This document shows, piece by piece, positions 16,285 to 24,072 of a DNA stretch of 47,910 bases. The notes below the pieces were generated by a model, which saw only the letters and a list, made by a program, of their open reading frames with translations, had not been told where the DNA came from and searched no databases. Position 1 is the stretch's first letter, and the number at the start of each line of letters is the position of its first letter. The translations under genes and the position numbers were made by a program. This DNA comes from Nodosilinea nodulosa PCC 7104 (GTDB taxonomy: Bacteria; Cyanobacteriota; Cyanobacteriia; Phormidesmidales; Phormidesmidaceae), in contig NZ_JH976538.1 in the NCBI RefSeq assembly GCF_000309385.1, positions 189,126 through 237,035 of the forward strand. Direction: 5' to 3'.

Positions 16285-17463
16285 GTGAAACGCAGTCACG
16301 CGGCGATCGCTATTTTGTGTGGACTCATGGGCGGTTGGGCCATCGCTCCCCAGGCCCAGGCCACCGCTCCAGCGCCGCCTTCCCCGGCCTTAAACACTGT
16401 GGGGGAAGCGCCCCAGCCGGATCCGCCTCTGTGGCTGGCCCAGAACAGCAGCAACGGCCTCAGCGCCGAGCAGCAGGAGCAGGTTGACGATCTCCTGCGC
16501 CAGGGGCAGACCAAGGTGACCGCCGAAGACTACGCTGGGGCGATCGCCATCTATCAGCAGGCGGCGGCGATCGATCGCCAGAACCCCCGCCTGTTCTCGG
16601 GCATTGGCTATCTCTACGTGCAGGAGGGCGACTACGCCGACGCCATTGCCGCCTACCGCAGCGCGATCGCCCTCGACGGCGACAACCTGGCCTTTCGCTA
16701 TGGCCTGGCCCACAGTCAGTACAAAAATGGCCAGCTCGACGATGCCCTGGCTACCTATCGGGATATTCTGGCCAGCAACCCCCGCGAGGTCGATGCTCAC
16801 CTGGGCATTGGCGGCATTCAAATCGAGCGCCAGAACTACGACGGCGCCCTGGCCACCTACCAGGAGCTGGCCCGCATTGCCCCTGGCAACGCCCAGGTAT
16901 ACGAAGCTTTAGGCTCACTCTACATTCAGCAGGAAAACTACGATGAGGCGCTCAACTACCTCAACCAGGGGCTGAGCGCTAACCCCAACGACGCCAACCT
17001 CTACGCCAGCATTGCCAACATCTACCTGCTGCAGGACAACTATCCCGAAGCGGAGCGAAACCTGCGCGAAGCCGTGCGGCTAGACCCCAAAAATGCCAAT
17101 GCCCAACACCAGATGGGCTACGTGCTCTACCAAGAGGGCGATCGCGAGGCCGCCTTTGACTATCTGCTGCGGGCGGTACGCCTCGACCCTGACCTGGTGG
17201 CGGCCCACGCCCTGCTGGGCGAGCTGCTGCTGGAGCGTGAGCAGTACCTGCAAGCGGTGCTCTCCTACCGCAAGGTGACCGAAGCCCTACCCGACGATCC
17301 GGCGGCTTTCTACAACCTGGGGCTAGCCCTCCACGGGCAGGGGTTAGAGGCCCAGGCGCTCTCAAACCTTGAGCTGGCGGTCATTTTATACAACCGCCAC
17401 GGCGATACCGAAGGAGCGGCCCGCGCCCGCGAACTCATGAATTTCTGGGGTTACCAGCAGTAG
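16285..17463 (+). CDS. Exported TPR-repeat protein
   Basis: 392 residues from a GTG start with AAGGAG about eight bases upstream. The N terminus is a signal peptide (MKRSHAAIAILCGLMGGWAI, likely cleavage near AQA-TA), followed by a Pro/Ala-rich linker. About nine TPR units fill residues 75-390 (for example YAGAIAIYQQAAAIDRQNPR, YDEALNYLNQGLSANPNDAN, YPEAERNLREAVRLDPKNAN). The protein is probably periplasmic or outer-membrane associated and binds partners through the TPR groove; no enzymatic motif is seen. The stop codon is three bases from the start of nei, so the two genes are likely co-transcribed, although the functions have no obvious link. Confidence 0.88.
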   Translation: MKRSHAAIAILCGLMGGWAIAPQAQATAPAPPSPALNTVGEAPQPDPPLWLAQNSSNGLSAEQQEQVDDLLRQGQTKVTAEDYAGAIAIYQQAAAIDRQNPRLFSGIGYLYVQEGDYADAIAAYRSAIALDGDNLAFRYGLAHSQYKNGQLDDALATYRDILASNPREVDAHLGIGGIQIERQNYDGALATYQELARIAPGNAQVYEALGSLYIQQENYDEALNYLNQGLSANPNDANLYASIANIYLLQDNYPEAERNLREAVRLDPKNANAQHQMGYVLYQEGDREAAFDYLLRAVRLDPDLVAAHALLGELLLEREQYLQAVLSYRKVTEALPDDPAAFYNLGLALHGQGLEAQALSNLELAVILYNRHGDTEGAARARELMNFWGYQQ

Positions 17464-17466
17464 CCC

Positions 17467-18291
17467 ATGCCCGAAGGCCCCGAAATTCGCCGTGCTGCCG
17501 ATAAACTCCACCGGGCGATCGCAGGTCATATCGCCACCGATGTGTTCTTTGCCTTCGACCACCTCAAACCCTACGAGGAGGAGCTGATAGGCCGCACGGT
17601 AACGGCGGTAAAACCCTACGGCAAAGCCATCGTCACCTACTTTGACAACGGGCTGGGGGTCTACAGCCACAACCAGCTCTACGGCATCTGGGTCGTCTGT
17701 AAGCCCAACGCCGTTCCGGCCAGCCGCCGCCAGCTCCGCTTTGCGGTGCACAATTTCAGCCGTTGGGCACTGCTGTACAGCGCCTCCGACATTGAGGTGC
17801 TAAAGGCCGAAGCGGTGCCCAGCCATCCCTACATTGCCAAGCTTGGCCCCGACACCCTCGATACCGCCGTCACCCCCGCAGAGGTGGCAGAACGCGCCCT
17901 CAGCGCCCCTTTTCGCCGTCGCCAGTTTGCTACCCTGCTGCTAGATCAGGGGTTTTTGGGCGGTGTCGGCAACTACCTGCGCACCGAAATTCTCTACCTG
18001 GCCCGCATTCACCCCAGCCAGCGGCCCGCAGATTGCGCTCCTGAGCAGATCGCCGCCTTTGCAGAAGCCGCCCTGGCATTGCCCCAGCAGTCGTACCGCC
18101 ACAACGGCATCACCAACGACCTGGCCCTGGCGACCCATCTCAAACAAACCGGGCATCGCCGCCGCGACTACCGCCACTGGGCCTTTGGCCGCCAGGGCAA
18201 ACCCTGCTACCGCTGTGGGGAAACCATCACCAAGATCACGATCGGCGGTCGCCGCTGCTATATCTGCCCTCAGTGCCAGCCGCTGGATTAG
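17467..18291 (+). CDS. nei: Endonuclease VIII (Nei), DNA glycosylase/AP lyase
   Basis: 274 residues, close to the usual length. It removes oxidised pyrimidines from DNA and cleaves the abasic site by beta/delta elimination. It begins MPEGPEIRRAADKL, which gives the catalytic Pro and Glu after Met removal; the conserved Lys is in VKPYGKAIVTYF. YSHNQLYGIW, LLYSASDIEVL and LLLDQGFLGGVGNYLRTEIL correspond closely to E. coli Nei, which distinguishes it from MutM/Fpg. The C-terminal zinc finger has C-x2-C and C-x2-C pairs (CYRCGE and CYICPQC). No residue appears to be missing. Its start lies three bases after the TPR gene, so it is probably translated from the same message. Confidence 0.95.
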   Translation: MPEGPEIRRAADKLHRAIAGHIATDVFFAFDHLKPYEEELIGRTVTAVKPYGKAIVTYFDNGLGVYSHNQLYGIWVVCKPNAVPASRRQLRFAVHNFSRWALLYSASDIEVLKAEAVPSHPYIAKLGPDTLDTAVTPAEVAERALSAPFRRRQFATLLLDQGFLGGVGNYLRTEILYLARIHPSQRPADCAPEQIAAFAEAALALPQQSYRHNGITNDLALATHLKQTGHRRRDYRHWAFGRQGKPCYRCGETITKITIGGRRCYICPQCQPLD

Positions 18292-18730
18292 TCCTTTGAG
18301 GCGGAGGTTTAGGGACTGTTTTTGCGAGCTAGGGAGCAGGGGATCTAGGGAGCCAAGCGTGCCAAAACGGTGGATATATCTAGTGCAAGGGATGGCACAA
18401 AGGGGCGGTAGATGGCCCAAACACCAACTGCCTCACACCTGGCTTTTGGGTCGGGCCTGGTAAGTATGGGCATATGGCAGACCTCGTTGCTCGGCGGCTT
18501 CTCCATATCGGTAGTCTGTGTTACGAGTCTTGATAAGACTATTGAAGAACTGTTGATTCGTCGCTGCGGCAGCCGCGATCGGCCTGAGGATAGCAATACA
18601 GCGAACACTAGCTAGCTTGGGGCCGCCTGTGGTTTGGCGTCATCAACTTGCCCCCCGACCTGTCATGGGTCGAAATAGTTGTGTCTTGAGCTATCTGGCC
18701 AGCGCTATATCTGCTCCGGAGCGTTAATTA
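18292..18730. other. Non-coding gap before pfkA, no gene recognised
   Basis: 439 bp. Short open frames exist on both strands (18412-18615 plus, 18345-18608 minus), but neither resembles a protein family nor has a convincing ribosome site. The region should contain the pfkA promoter; I could not pick out confident -35/-10 boxes. No tRNA or known riboswitch fold was noticed. Confidence 0.5.
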
Positions 18731-19939
18731 ATGGACACAATTCAACGGATTGGCATTCTCACCAGCGGCGGCGACTGTCCTGGCCTCAACGCCGTCATTC
18801 GGGCGGTGGTCAAATGCGCCAACCAGCGCGGCTGGGATGTGATTGGCATTCCCTACAGCACCGACGGGTTTATGCAGGTGGTGGATGGCAAATACGACCT
18901 CGACCACCTGCGGCTGACCGACCACGGCTACGAGATTCCCGGCATTTTGCAGGGTCTAGACGTGCTGCAATTTCTCAGCGGCACCATTCTCGGCTCGCTC
19001 AACAAAGGCCACCCCGGCGACCCCGACAAAATTGCCAAAATTCTGGCGGGCTACCAAAAACTCAGCCTGGATGCCCTGATTGCGATCGGCGGCGACGGCA
19101 GCCTCGACATCATCTACGACCTGGCCCAGCGCGGCGGCTGGAACCTGATTGGCATTCCCAAAACCATCGACAACGATGTGCCCTTCACCGAAAAATCCAT
19201 CGGCTTTAATACCGCTGTGCAAACGGTGAATAGCGCCCTCTACGACCTCACCTTTACCGCCGCCAGCCACGATCGCGTCATGGTGGTCGAAGTCATGGGC
19301 CGCGACGCGGGGCACCTGGCGCTCCACGGCGGCATTGCGGGCGGGGCCGACGTGATTTTGATTCCCGAGCTGGTGCCCGAACTGAACCCCCTGGTGGTAA
19401 CGCAAATCTGCCAGCACGTTGCCTGCCTGCGCCAGAGGGGCCGCAAGTTTGCCCTGGTGGTGGTGGCCGAAGGGGTCCATGGCGAAGACGGCAAACCCAT
19501 GCACCTGGTGGGCGAGCACCTGGCCACCGCCATTTCTGAGCGCAGTCGCACCCTCTGCCAAACCGGCGCTGCCGCCTACTGCGACATGGATCAGGTGGAA
19601 ACCCGCGCCATGGTGCTGGGCCACATCCAGCGCAGCGGCATTCCCACCGCCAGCGATCGCCTGCTGGCCTCGGCCTTTGGCCGCAAAGCCGTGGATCTAA
19701 TCGCGGAAGGCCGCTACAACCGCATGACGGTGTGGGAGGCGGGCCGGGTGCGCTCTAAAGATTTGAGTGATGTGATCGCCACCGTGCGCAGCTGCCACCA
19801 GCGCGGCGTCTGCCCTGGCCCGGTGGAAGTCGATAGCACGATGGTCAAAGTAGCGCGATCCCTGGGGATTTATGTAGGTGATCCAGATACGCTGCCCGAT
19901 CCCAAAGCCGTTATGCAGGAGGTGACGGCGGTGGTGTAG
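18731..19939 (+). CDS. pfkA: 6-phosphofructokinase
   Basis: 402 residues, longer than the ~320-residue E. coli enzyme. It phosphorylates fructose 6-phosphate to fructose 1,6-bisphosphate in glycolysis. Visible motifs: ILTSGGDCPGLNAVIRA (nucleotide loop), AIGGDGSLD, PKTIDND with the catalytic Asp region, SIGFNTAVQTV, VEVMGRDAGHLAL (substrate loop) and LGHIQRSGIPTASDR. Gly follows the Asp in GGDGS, as in nucleotide-dependent enzymes (PPi-dependent ones have GGDD), while the TIDND motif is preceded by Lys rather than the Gly of classical ATP-PFKs. That mixed pattern is known in group III-like PFKs, so ATP versus another phosphoryl donor is not settled by sequence. GGAG about ten bases upstream supports the ATG. 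Confidence 0.95.
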   Translation: MDTIQRIGILTSGGDCPGLNAVIRAVVKCANQRGWDVIGIPYSTDGFMQVVDGKYDLDHLRLTDHGYEIPGILQGLDVLQFLSGTILGSLNKGHPGDPDKIAKILAGYQKLSLDALIAIGGDGSLDIIYDLAQRGGWNLIGIPKTIDNDVPFTEKSIGFNTAVQTVNSALYDLTFTAASHDRVMVVEVMGRDAGHLALHGGIAGGADVILIPELVPELNPLVVTQICQHVACLRQRGRKFALVVVAEGVHGEDGKPMHLVGEHLATAISERSRTLCQTGAAAYCDMDQVETRAMVLGHIQRSGIPTASDRLLASAFGRKAVDLIAEGRYNRMTVWEAGRVRSKDLSDVIATVRSCHQRGVCPGPVEVDSTMVKVARSLGIYVGDPDTLPDPKAVMQEVTAVV

Positions 19940-19982
19940 GTGAATCCAAGGTAAGGCGAGGGGTCTGTGTAATGGTTGGAGG

Positions 19983-20063
19983 GATCCCCCCTAAATCCCC
20001 CTTAAAAAGGGGGGTTTGAGTCCGCTTCAAAGTCTCCCTTTTTAAGGGGGATTTAGGGGGATC
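19983..20063. repeat. Dispersed inverted repeat (GATCCCCCCTAAATCCCCC type), possible terminator
   Basis: The left arm starts GATCCCCCCTAAATCCCC and the right arm ends TTAGGGGGATC; inner arms CCCCCTTAAAAAGGGG and CTTTTTAAGGGGG form nested hairpins. It lies between the convergent ends of pfkA and the ppx gene and may terminate both. A related copy occurs at 21883-21973 on the other side of the ppx gene. Confidence 0.8.
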
Positions 20064-20177
20064 GCTAGTTTTGGCCGATAATACCCTAATCTTTAGTTGC
20101 GTCTTTGAAAGGAAGCAACCGTCTTGGGCATTTCCGTTGCCAGCGTTGTCCTAAATCACTCACGAATTGCCAGAGAC

Positions 20178-21710
20178 TTAAGCGAAGTGAATGTCAACAT
20201 CGCGCTCTAGGGCCTCGGCTAATACGTGGCGATCGCGCTGGGCCGCCCAAATTTCCAGGTCCAGATTGCCATGGCCGGCCACTGCGATCGCCAGGGTTTC
20301 CGCTGAAATTTCGCAGGACACCGACTTAACCCGCTGATTCTTGGTTTTGTCTAAGCCGACCGCAATTCTGAGCAGGCCCGAGAGGATTTGCACAATCTGG
20401 CGGTGGGGCTTGGAGAGTTTTCTAAACCGCTTGTGCTGCTTAGTTGGCGCCGCCTTGCAGTGGTAGCGAGTTAAGGTCGAAATCAGCAAAATCTCTTCGT
20501 CGGTGAAGCCCCGGGGATTTTCGCGGTTAATGATGTAGCGCGAGTTTTTGTGGTGCTTTTGGTAGGAAATAAACTGCCCAATATCGTGGAGCAGCGCCGA
20601 AAATCTGAGCAAGTCACGCTCAAATTCGCCGTAGCCGTGGAGGGTTTGGGTCTGGTCAAACAGCTGCAGGGCGAGGTCTGCCACATGCTCGTTTCGCGGC
20701 CAGTCAGACTCATATTTTTGGGCGAGCTGAGCGGCTTTGCGGTAGCGCAAATTGGTTTCATCGGGAAATGAAGGAACCTCCTGAGAATGCCGCTCCAGAT
20801 AGTCTAAAATCATGCCCTCGCGCAGGGAGGCATCGCAGAGGGTAATCTCTTTGACATCGACCATCGTCAGCAGCTTGACCAGCAAAATGCCGCCCAGATG
20901 GATGGCGTCTGTCCGTTTTTCGCTAATGCCCTCGAACTTGGCGCGCTTGGCCACCTTGGTCTCAAGCAGATCGTCGGTGAGGCGCTTGATGTCTTTTAGC
21001 CGCACCGTTTCGGCATTGACCGATTGCAGCGAGTCGCCCCCCGATTCTAGGTAGGCCGCCTCCCCCAGCGAGCGAATGGTGCCGGAGGTGCCGATCACCC
21101 GGTCGAAGCCGATCTCCCGAATTTGGTCAATGGCCTGCTGGGCGACAAACTCAATGTGAGACTCCAGCACGTGACGACCTTCGCTGCCCACGGGGCCTTT
21201 GTCCTCAAACATATCGAGCAGACGCAGCACCCCCAAGGGCAGGCTATCGCGAAACAGAATGTTCTGCCGATCGCCCATTACGGCCTCTGTGCTGCCGCCG
21301 CCAATGTCGAAGACCAGGGCGGTTTCATCCTCCAGGGCAATGGAGTTGCGCACCGCCAAAAAAATCAGCCGGGCCTCTTCTCGGCCAGAGATAATTCTGG
21401 GGGCCAGCCCGGTCTGGCGCACCACCTGACTCAAAAACGCCTCCCCATTCTGCGCCTCTCGAATGGCGCTGGTGGCCGCCGTGATGATCTCATCGACCCC
21501 CACCTGCTCCGCCAGCTGAACGTAGCGCTGGATCACCTCCAGGCCGTTGTCAAAGGCGCGATCGCTGAGGCGATGGGTGGCAAACACCCCGGACCCCAGC
21601 TTGACCATCTCCTTTTCGCGCTCGATCACGTCGAAGTTTCGCTGCGCCAGCACCTCCACGATGATCATGTGAATGGAGTTGGTGCCAATGTCGATCGCAG
21701 CAAGTTTCAT
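20178..21710 (-). CDS. ppx: Exopolyphosphatase / pppGpp phosphohydrolase (Ppx/GppA family) with HD domain
   Basis: 510 residues, the usual length of the long Ppx/GppA form. It belongs to the actin-like ATPase fold and hydrolyses polyphosphate and/or the gamma phosphate of pppGpp. Phosphate 1 motif: AAIDIGTNSIHMII. Phosphate 2 motif: LVFDIGGGSTEAV. The conserved stretches TAATSAIREAQNG and GLAPRIISGREEARLI lie between them. RVIGTSGTIRSLGE marks the second lobe. The C-terminal third is a degenerate HD phosphohydrolase-like region (ALLHDIGQFISYQKHHKNSR). Which substrate dominates cannot be told from sequence; the name ppx follows common cyanobacterial annotation. It converges on pfkA, and related inverted repeats lie on both sides. 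Confidence 0.9.
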   Translation of the reverse strand: MKLAAIDIGTNSIHMIIVEVLAQRNFDVIEREKEMVKLGSGVFATHRLSDRAFDNGLEVIQRYVQLAEQVGVDEIITAATSAIREAQNGEAFLSQVVRQTGLAPRIISGREEARLIFLAVRNSIALEDETALVFDIGGGSTEAVMGDRQNILFRDSLPLGVLRLLDMFEDKGPVGSEGRHVLESHIEFVAQQAIDQIREIGFDRVIGTSGTIRSLGEAAYLESGGDSLQSVNAETVRLKDIKRLTDDLLETKVAKRAKFEGISEKRTDAIHLGGILLVKLLTMVDVKEITLCDASLREGMILDYLERHSQEVPSFPDETNLRYRKAAQLAQKYESDWPRNEHVADLALQLFDQTQTLHGYGEFERDLLRFSALLHDIGQFISYQKHHKNSRYIINRENPRGFTDEEILLISTLTRYHCKAAPTKQHKRFRKLSKPHRQIVQILSGLLRIAVGLDKTKNQRVKSVSCEISAETLAIAVAGHGNLDLEIWAAQRDRHVLAEALERDVDIHFA

Positions 21711-21882
21711 AGGTCAATTAAGGCGTCAGTTGTGACCATCATGACGCCATTCGCGCCGATGCGCTCGTCGGGTTGCCCTAGGAATGGCGGTTCAGCCTTC
21801 AATAGTGAGTGAGCAGCCGCCCATACACATCGCTGTTCTTGGCTAAACTCTCTACATGATCCCCCAGGTGCGCTCTTGCCAA

Positions 21883-21973
21883 GATCCTCCATCAAGCCCC
21901 CTTGAGAAAAGGGGGCAGTTTTGCTCGAATAGAGAGCTATTGCCCCCCTTTTTAAGGGGGGTTGGGGGAGATC
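21883..21973. repeat. Dispersed inverted repeat, second copy of the 19983 family
   Basis: It starts GATCCTCCATCAAGCCCCC and ends GTTGGGGGAGATC, with inner hairpin arms CCCCCTTGAGAAAAGGGGG and CCCCCCTTTTTAAGGGGGG. The arms resemble those at 19983-20063 in sequence and length. It sits in the 301-bp gap upstream of the ppx gene, which otherwise holds nothing I can identify. Confidence 0.75.
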
Positions 21974-22011
21974 GCCCTGGGGCATCCTGTCGAGTCAAGC
22001 CCCCGGCGGCT

Positions 22012-22455
22012 TCAATACCCCAAGGCTGGAAACAGCGTCACGTCAAACTCAAAGCAGTAGTGCCCCGCCGGGTGCTGCCAGCGCTCGGCGTCGGGGTTGG
22101 AACCTTGATCGCTGAGTCGGTGGGTGCTGCTGTCGGTGTCGAAGGTGGCGCAGAGTTCAAAGGTGCGATCGCTCAGCCGCTCGTACTCGTAGGGCTGCCC
22201 CGTCATGGGATCATTGCGAACCTGAGCCTCATCTAGCGCAGAGGGCAGCCGGAATTTGTCAGCGCCATCGTTGAGGTAGCGGTTGTGGAACTCCTGCGCG
22301 ATCGCCACAATATCCTGCACCCGCTGGCGATCGGCGGCAATCTGCCGCTGCTGCCCCGGCGTACCCAGCACCCAAAAGCCTGCCGCGATCGCGGCCACCA
22401 CCGCCGCCGTCGCCACCCCCGCAAACGCCCGATCAAACACCTGATTGTCAGCCAT
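22012..22455 (-). CDS. Small membrane-anchored protein, partner of the DUF5671 gene
   Basis: 147 residues from ATG 22455 (MADNQVFDRAF). The frame is open further upstream, but there it reads through a low-complexity DNA repeat and gives a Gly-rich artefact. One transmembrane helix (AGVATAAVVAAIAAGFWVLG) is followed by a soluble domain with RQRVQDIVAIAQEFHNRYLN, LPSALDEAQ, DPMTGQPYEYE and FELCATFD. The DPxTGxPYEY...ELCATF pattern recurs in proteins encoded next to, or fused with, DUF5671 membrane proteins, which matches the gene just upstream. Function is unknown; a cell-surface complex of the two is an inference from their order. Confidence 0.75.
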   Translation of the reverse strand: MADNQVFDRAFAGVATAAVVAAIAAGFWVLGTPGQQRQIAADRQRVQDIVAIAQEFHNRYLNDGADKFRLPSALDEAQVRNDPMTGQPYEYERLSDRTFELCATFDTDSSTHRLSDQGSNPDAERWQHPAGHYCFEFDVTLFPALGY

Positions 22456-22557
22456 TCCCGCCACCTTCCCCATCACCTCACCTTCCCCACCTTCCCCATA
22501 TCCCCCACCTCCCCACCTTCCCCATATCCCCACCTTCCCCATCACTCCACCACCCCA
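22456..22557. repeat. Low-complexity tandem repeat (CACCTTCCCCATATCCC-like units)
   Basis: The gap between the two co-directional genes is almost entirely a C-rich imperfect tandem array of ACCTTCCCCATATCCCC and CACCTCCCC units. It occupies the position where a ribosome site and leader would be expected and causes false upstream extension of the downstream gene. Confidence 0.7.
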
Positions 22558-23241
22558 TCACCCCGCCACCCTCACACCCTTCGGGGCAGGCTTACGCCGA
22601 ATCCAGTCGAAGTAGTACCACAGCACCCCGCCATCCAGCACCAGCACTACCAGCACCTTCAGCAAAAAGCGCAGGGTCAATTCGCCCCGCAAAAACGAGG
22701 TCAAAAAGGCAATCACGGCACTAATCGCAATCAGCGCCGCCGCCAGCAGGGTCAGGTAAGTGAGCCACTTGCGCACCCCCGAAAAGTGCTTTTCGCGGTG
22801 GGCGGCCAGGTCGCGGTTGATCTGCCGCATCAGCCCCAGGTAAACGGGGTAGGCCACCAGCAGACGGGCCAGGGCAAAGGCCACCTGCCACGAAGGGTCG
22901 CCGTAGTTTTGGTTCAAGCTGTCGGGGATCAGGTGATCCACGAAAATAAACGCCATTTCCCCCAGGGCCTGAATCCAAATGCCCAGGGTGACAAAGGCCA
23001 GCAAATAGAAAAACGCATCCCGCGCCAGCTCGCCCGAGCCGCCGCGCGGCGTGGGCAGGGGGCGACCGACCAGTTCTTCGTACACCTCAAAAAAGGCGCG
23101 CTCGACTTCGCGGGAGGGCCAGCCATAGTCGCGCAAGAGTTTGCTGATGAACTCGTCGGAAGAGCCGCGATCGCGCGCCAGCAAAATGAACTCCACCAGC
23201 TCGCTGCGAGAATCAGGAATGGGAGGCATGTCTGTACTCAT
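22558..23241 (-). CDS. DUF5671 integral membrane protein
   Basis: 227 residues. A soluble N-terminal part (about 1-75) holds a short helical region (ELVEFILLARDRGSSDEFIS, then LRDYGWPSREVERAFFEVYE). Five hydrophobic segments follow: FFYLLAFVTLGIWIQALGEM, the FALARLLVAYPVYLGLM region, WLTYLTLLAAALIAISAVIA, LTLRFLLKVLVVLVL and a short aromatic end (VLWYYFDWIRRK). The pattern DAFFYLLAFVTLGI...IFVDHLIPD is typical of DUF5671. The molecular role of the family is not established. It heads a two-gene operon with the 22012-22455 gene. Confidence 0.8.
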   Translation of the reverse strand: MSTDMPPIPDSRSELVEFILLARDRGSSDEFISKLLRDYGWPSREVERAFFEVYEELVGRPLPTPRGGSGELARDAFFYLLAFVTLGIWIQALGEMAFIFVDHLIPDSLNQNYGDPSWQVAFALARLLVAYPVYLGLMRQINRDLAAHREKHFSGVRKWLTYLTLLAAALIAISAVIAFLTSFLRGELTLRFLLKVLVVLVLDGGVLWYYFDWIRRKPAPKGVRVAG

Positions 23242-23368
23242 GGCCCTAGGGTAATGCGCCAGGAATACCCTGACTATACCGAGCGAGCCACCTGTTTAAC
23301 TGGGTGAATGGCCAGGATTATGTGCCGCAGGCGGTAAACCCCGAGCGGGCAAGCGCCGATCGCCCTGC

Positions 23369-23611
23369 TCAGTGGCGTATCCATTTGGTGAGAATGCGGA
23401 TGGGCTGGCCGGTGGTGGGGTCGAGCTGGGGCTTGCTCCAGGCGCGGGGTTCGGCAAAGCCGAGCTGGTGCAAATGGGCGATGACGAGTTCCATGCCGCT
23501 GGCGGTGCCGATTAGCATGACGCGCACGGGTTCGCGCGGGTCGGCGGGTTCTGGTGGGCTGCCGGAGGGCGGCAGGCTATAGATTTCGCTGTTGGGGATG
23601 AAGTCTGACAT
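23369..23611 (-). CDS. Small conserved cyanobacterial protein
   Basis: 80 residues. The core VRVMLIGTASGMELVIAHLH followed by QLGFAEPRAWSKPQ and a closing IRILTKWI segment matches short cyanobacterial proteins of 60-80 residues that are sometimes mislabelled as transporter components. The N terminus is Pro-rich and probably disordered. No catalytic or metal site is seen. It is divergent from the XRE regulator, with a palindromic repeat between them. Confidence 0.7.
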   Translation of the reverse strand: MSDFIPNSEIYSLPPSGSPPEPADPREPVRVMLIGTASGMELVIAHLHQLGFAEPRAWSKPQLDPTTGQPIRILTKWIRH

Positions 23612-23644
23612 GGCGATCTGGTGAATAAAGGACGAAAGGGATCC

Positions 23645-23677
23645 AGACCTCCGAGTTTTGTAAAAACTCGGAGGTCT
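23645..23677. repeat. 15-bp perfect palindrome with T tail (dispersed repeat or terminator-like)
   Basis: AGACCTCCGAGTTTT pairs perfectly with AAAACTCGGAGGTCT around GTA, followed by TTT. It has terminator geometry but lies between two divergent genes, where neither needs a terminator. This favours a dispersed palindromic element of the kind common in cyanobacterial genomes. Confidence 0.75.
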
Positions 23678-23779
23678 TTTGCCGCAAGAATCTCCGCGAA
23701 GAGTGCGAAACCCTCCGTGAGATGGGAAACTGTGGAATCGAGTCGCCCTGAAGAAAGCTTCAATGCGACCAGGCAGATA

Positions 23780-23805
23780 TACCGTTCTTTCTATACCGAA
23801 CGGTA
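23780..23805. promoter_or_regulatory. Candidate operator upstream of the XRE regulator
   Basis: TACCGTTC (23780-23787) and GAACGGTA (23798-23805) form a perfect 8-bp inverted repeat with a 10-bp spacer, ending 18 bp before the start codon. Half-sites about 18 bp apart suit a dimeric helix-turn-helix protein, so autoregulation by the gene at 23824 is plausible. Confidence 0.55.
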
Positions 23806-23823
23806 ATTACCGAGCAGTATAGT

Positions 23824-24042
23824 ATGTCTGATCAAAGTCAGCAAGTCACGCTGATGGATTTGCGTACCCGTGCGGGTTTGACTCGCCGCGAGGTGGCAAT
23901 TGCCCTAGGAATTACCGAAAAGACGATCTATGTGTGGGAAACCAGCGATAATCCGCCTAAAATGACGGTTTCCCAGGTTCAAAAGCTGCTGGAAATTTTT
24001 GGTTGCTCTTTGGATGAATTGGCGATCGCGACAAGAAAATAA
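23824..24042 (+). CDS. Small XRE-family helix-turn-helix regulator
   Basis: 72 residues, almost exactly one HTH_3 domain: LMDLRTRAGLTRREVAIALG, then ITEKTIYVWETSDNPPKM and VSQVQKLLEIFGCSLDELA. The T-R-R-E-V-A and T-I-Y-V-W-E positions form helices 2 and 3. There is no second domain, so it probably dimerises and represses. A perfect 8-bp inverted repeat just upstream is its likely operator. It converges with the HSDR_N nuclease-like gene, which it might accompany; no toxin partner is adjacent in its own operon. Confidence 0.85.
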   Translation: MSDQSQQVTLMDLRTRAGLTRREVAIALGITEKTIYVWETSDNPPKMTVSQVQKLLEIFGCSLDELAIATRK

Positions 24043-24072
24043 GTTTGCAGGTTCTATGTGCTGAGACAAATA

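Noticed and set aside
18345..18615. Small open frames on both strands upstream of pfkA
   Set aside because: No conserved pattern, no ribosome site and mutual overlap.
22456..22545. Gly-rich N-terminal extension of the 22012 gene
   Set aside because: It is translation of a C-rich tandem DNA repeat; MADNQVFDRAF at 22455 is the natural start.
23645..23677. Rho-independent terminator
   Set aside because: Geometry fits, but both neighbouring genes point away from it, so no known transcript ends there.
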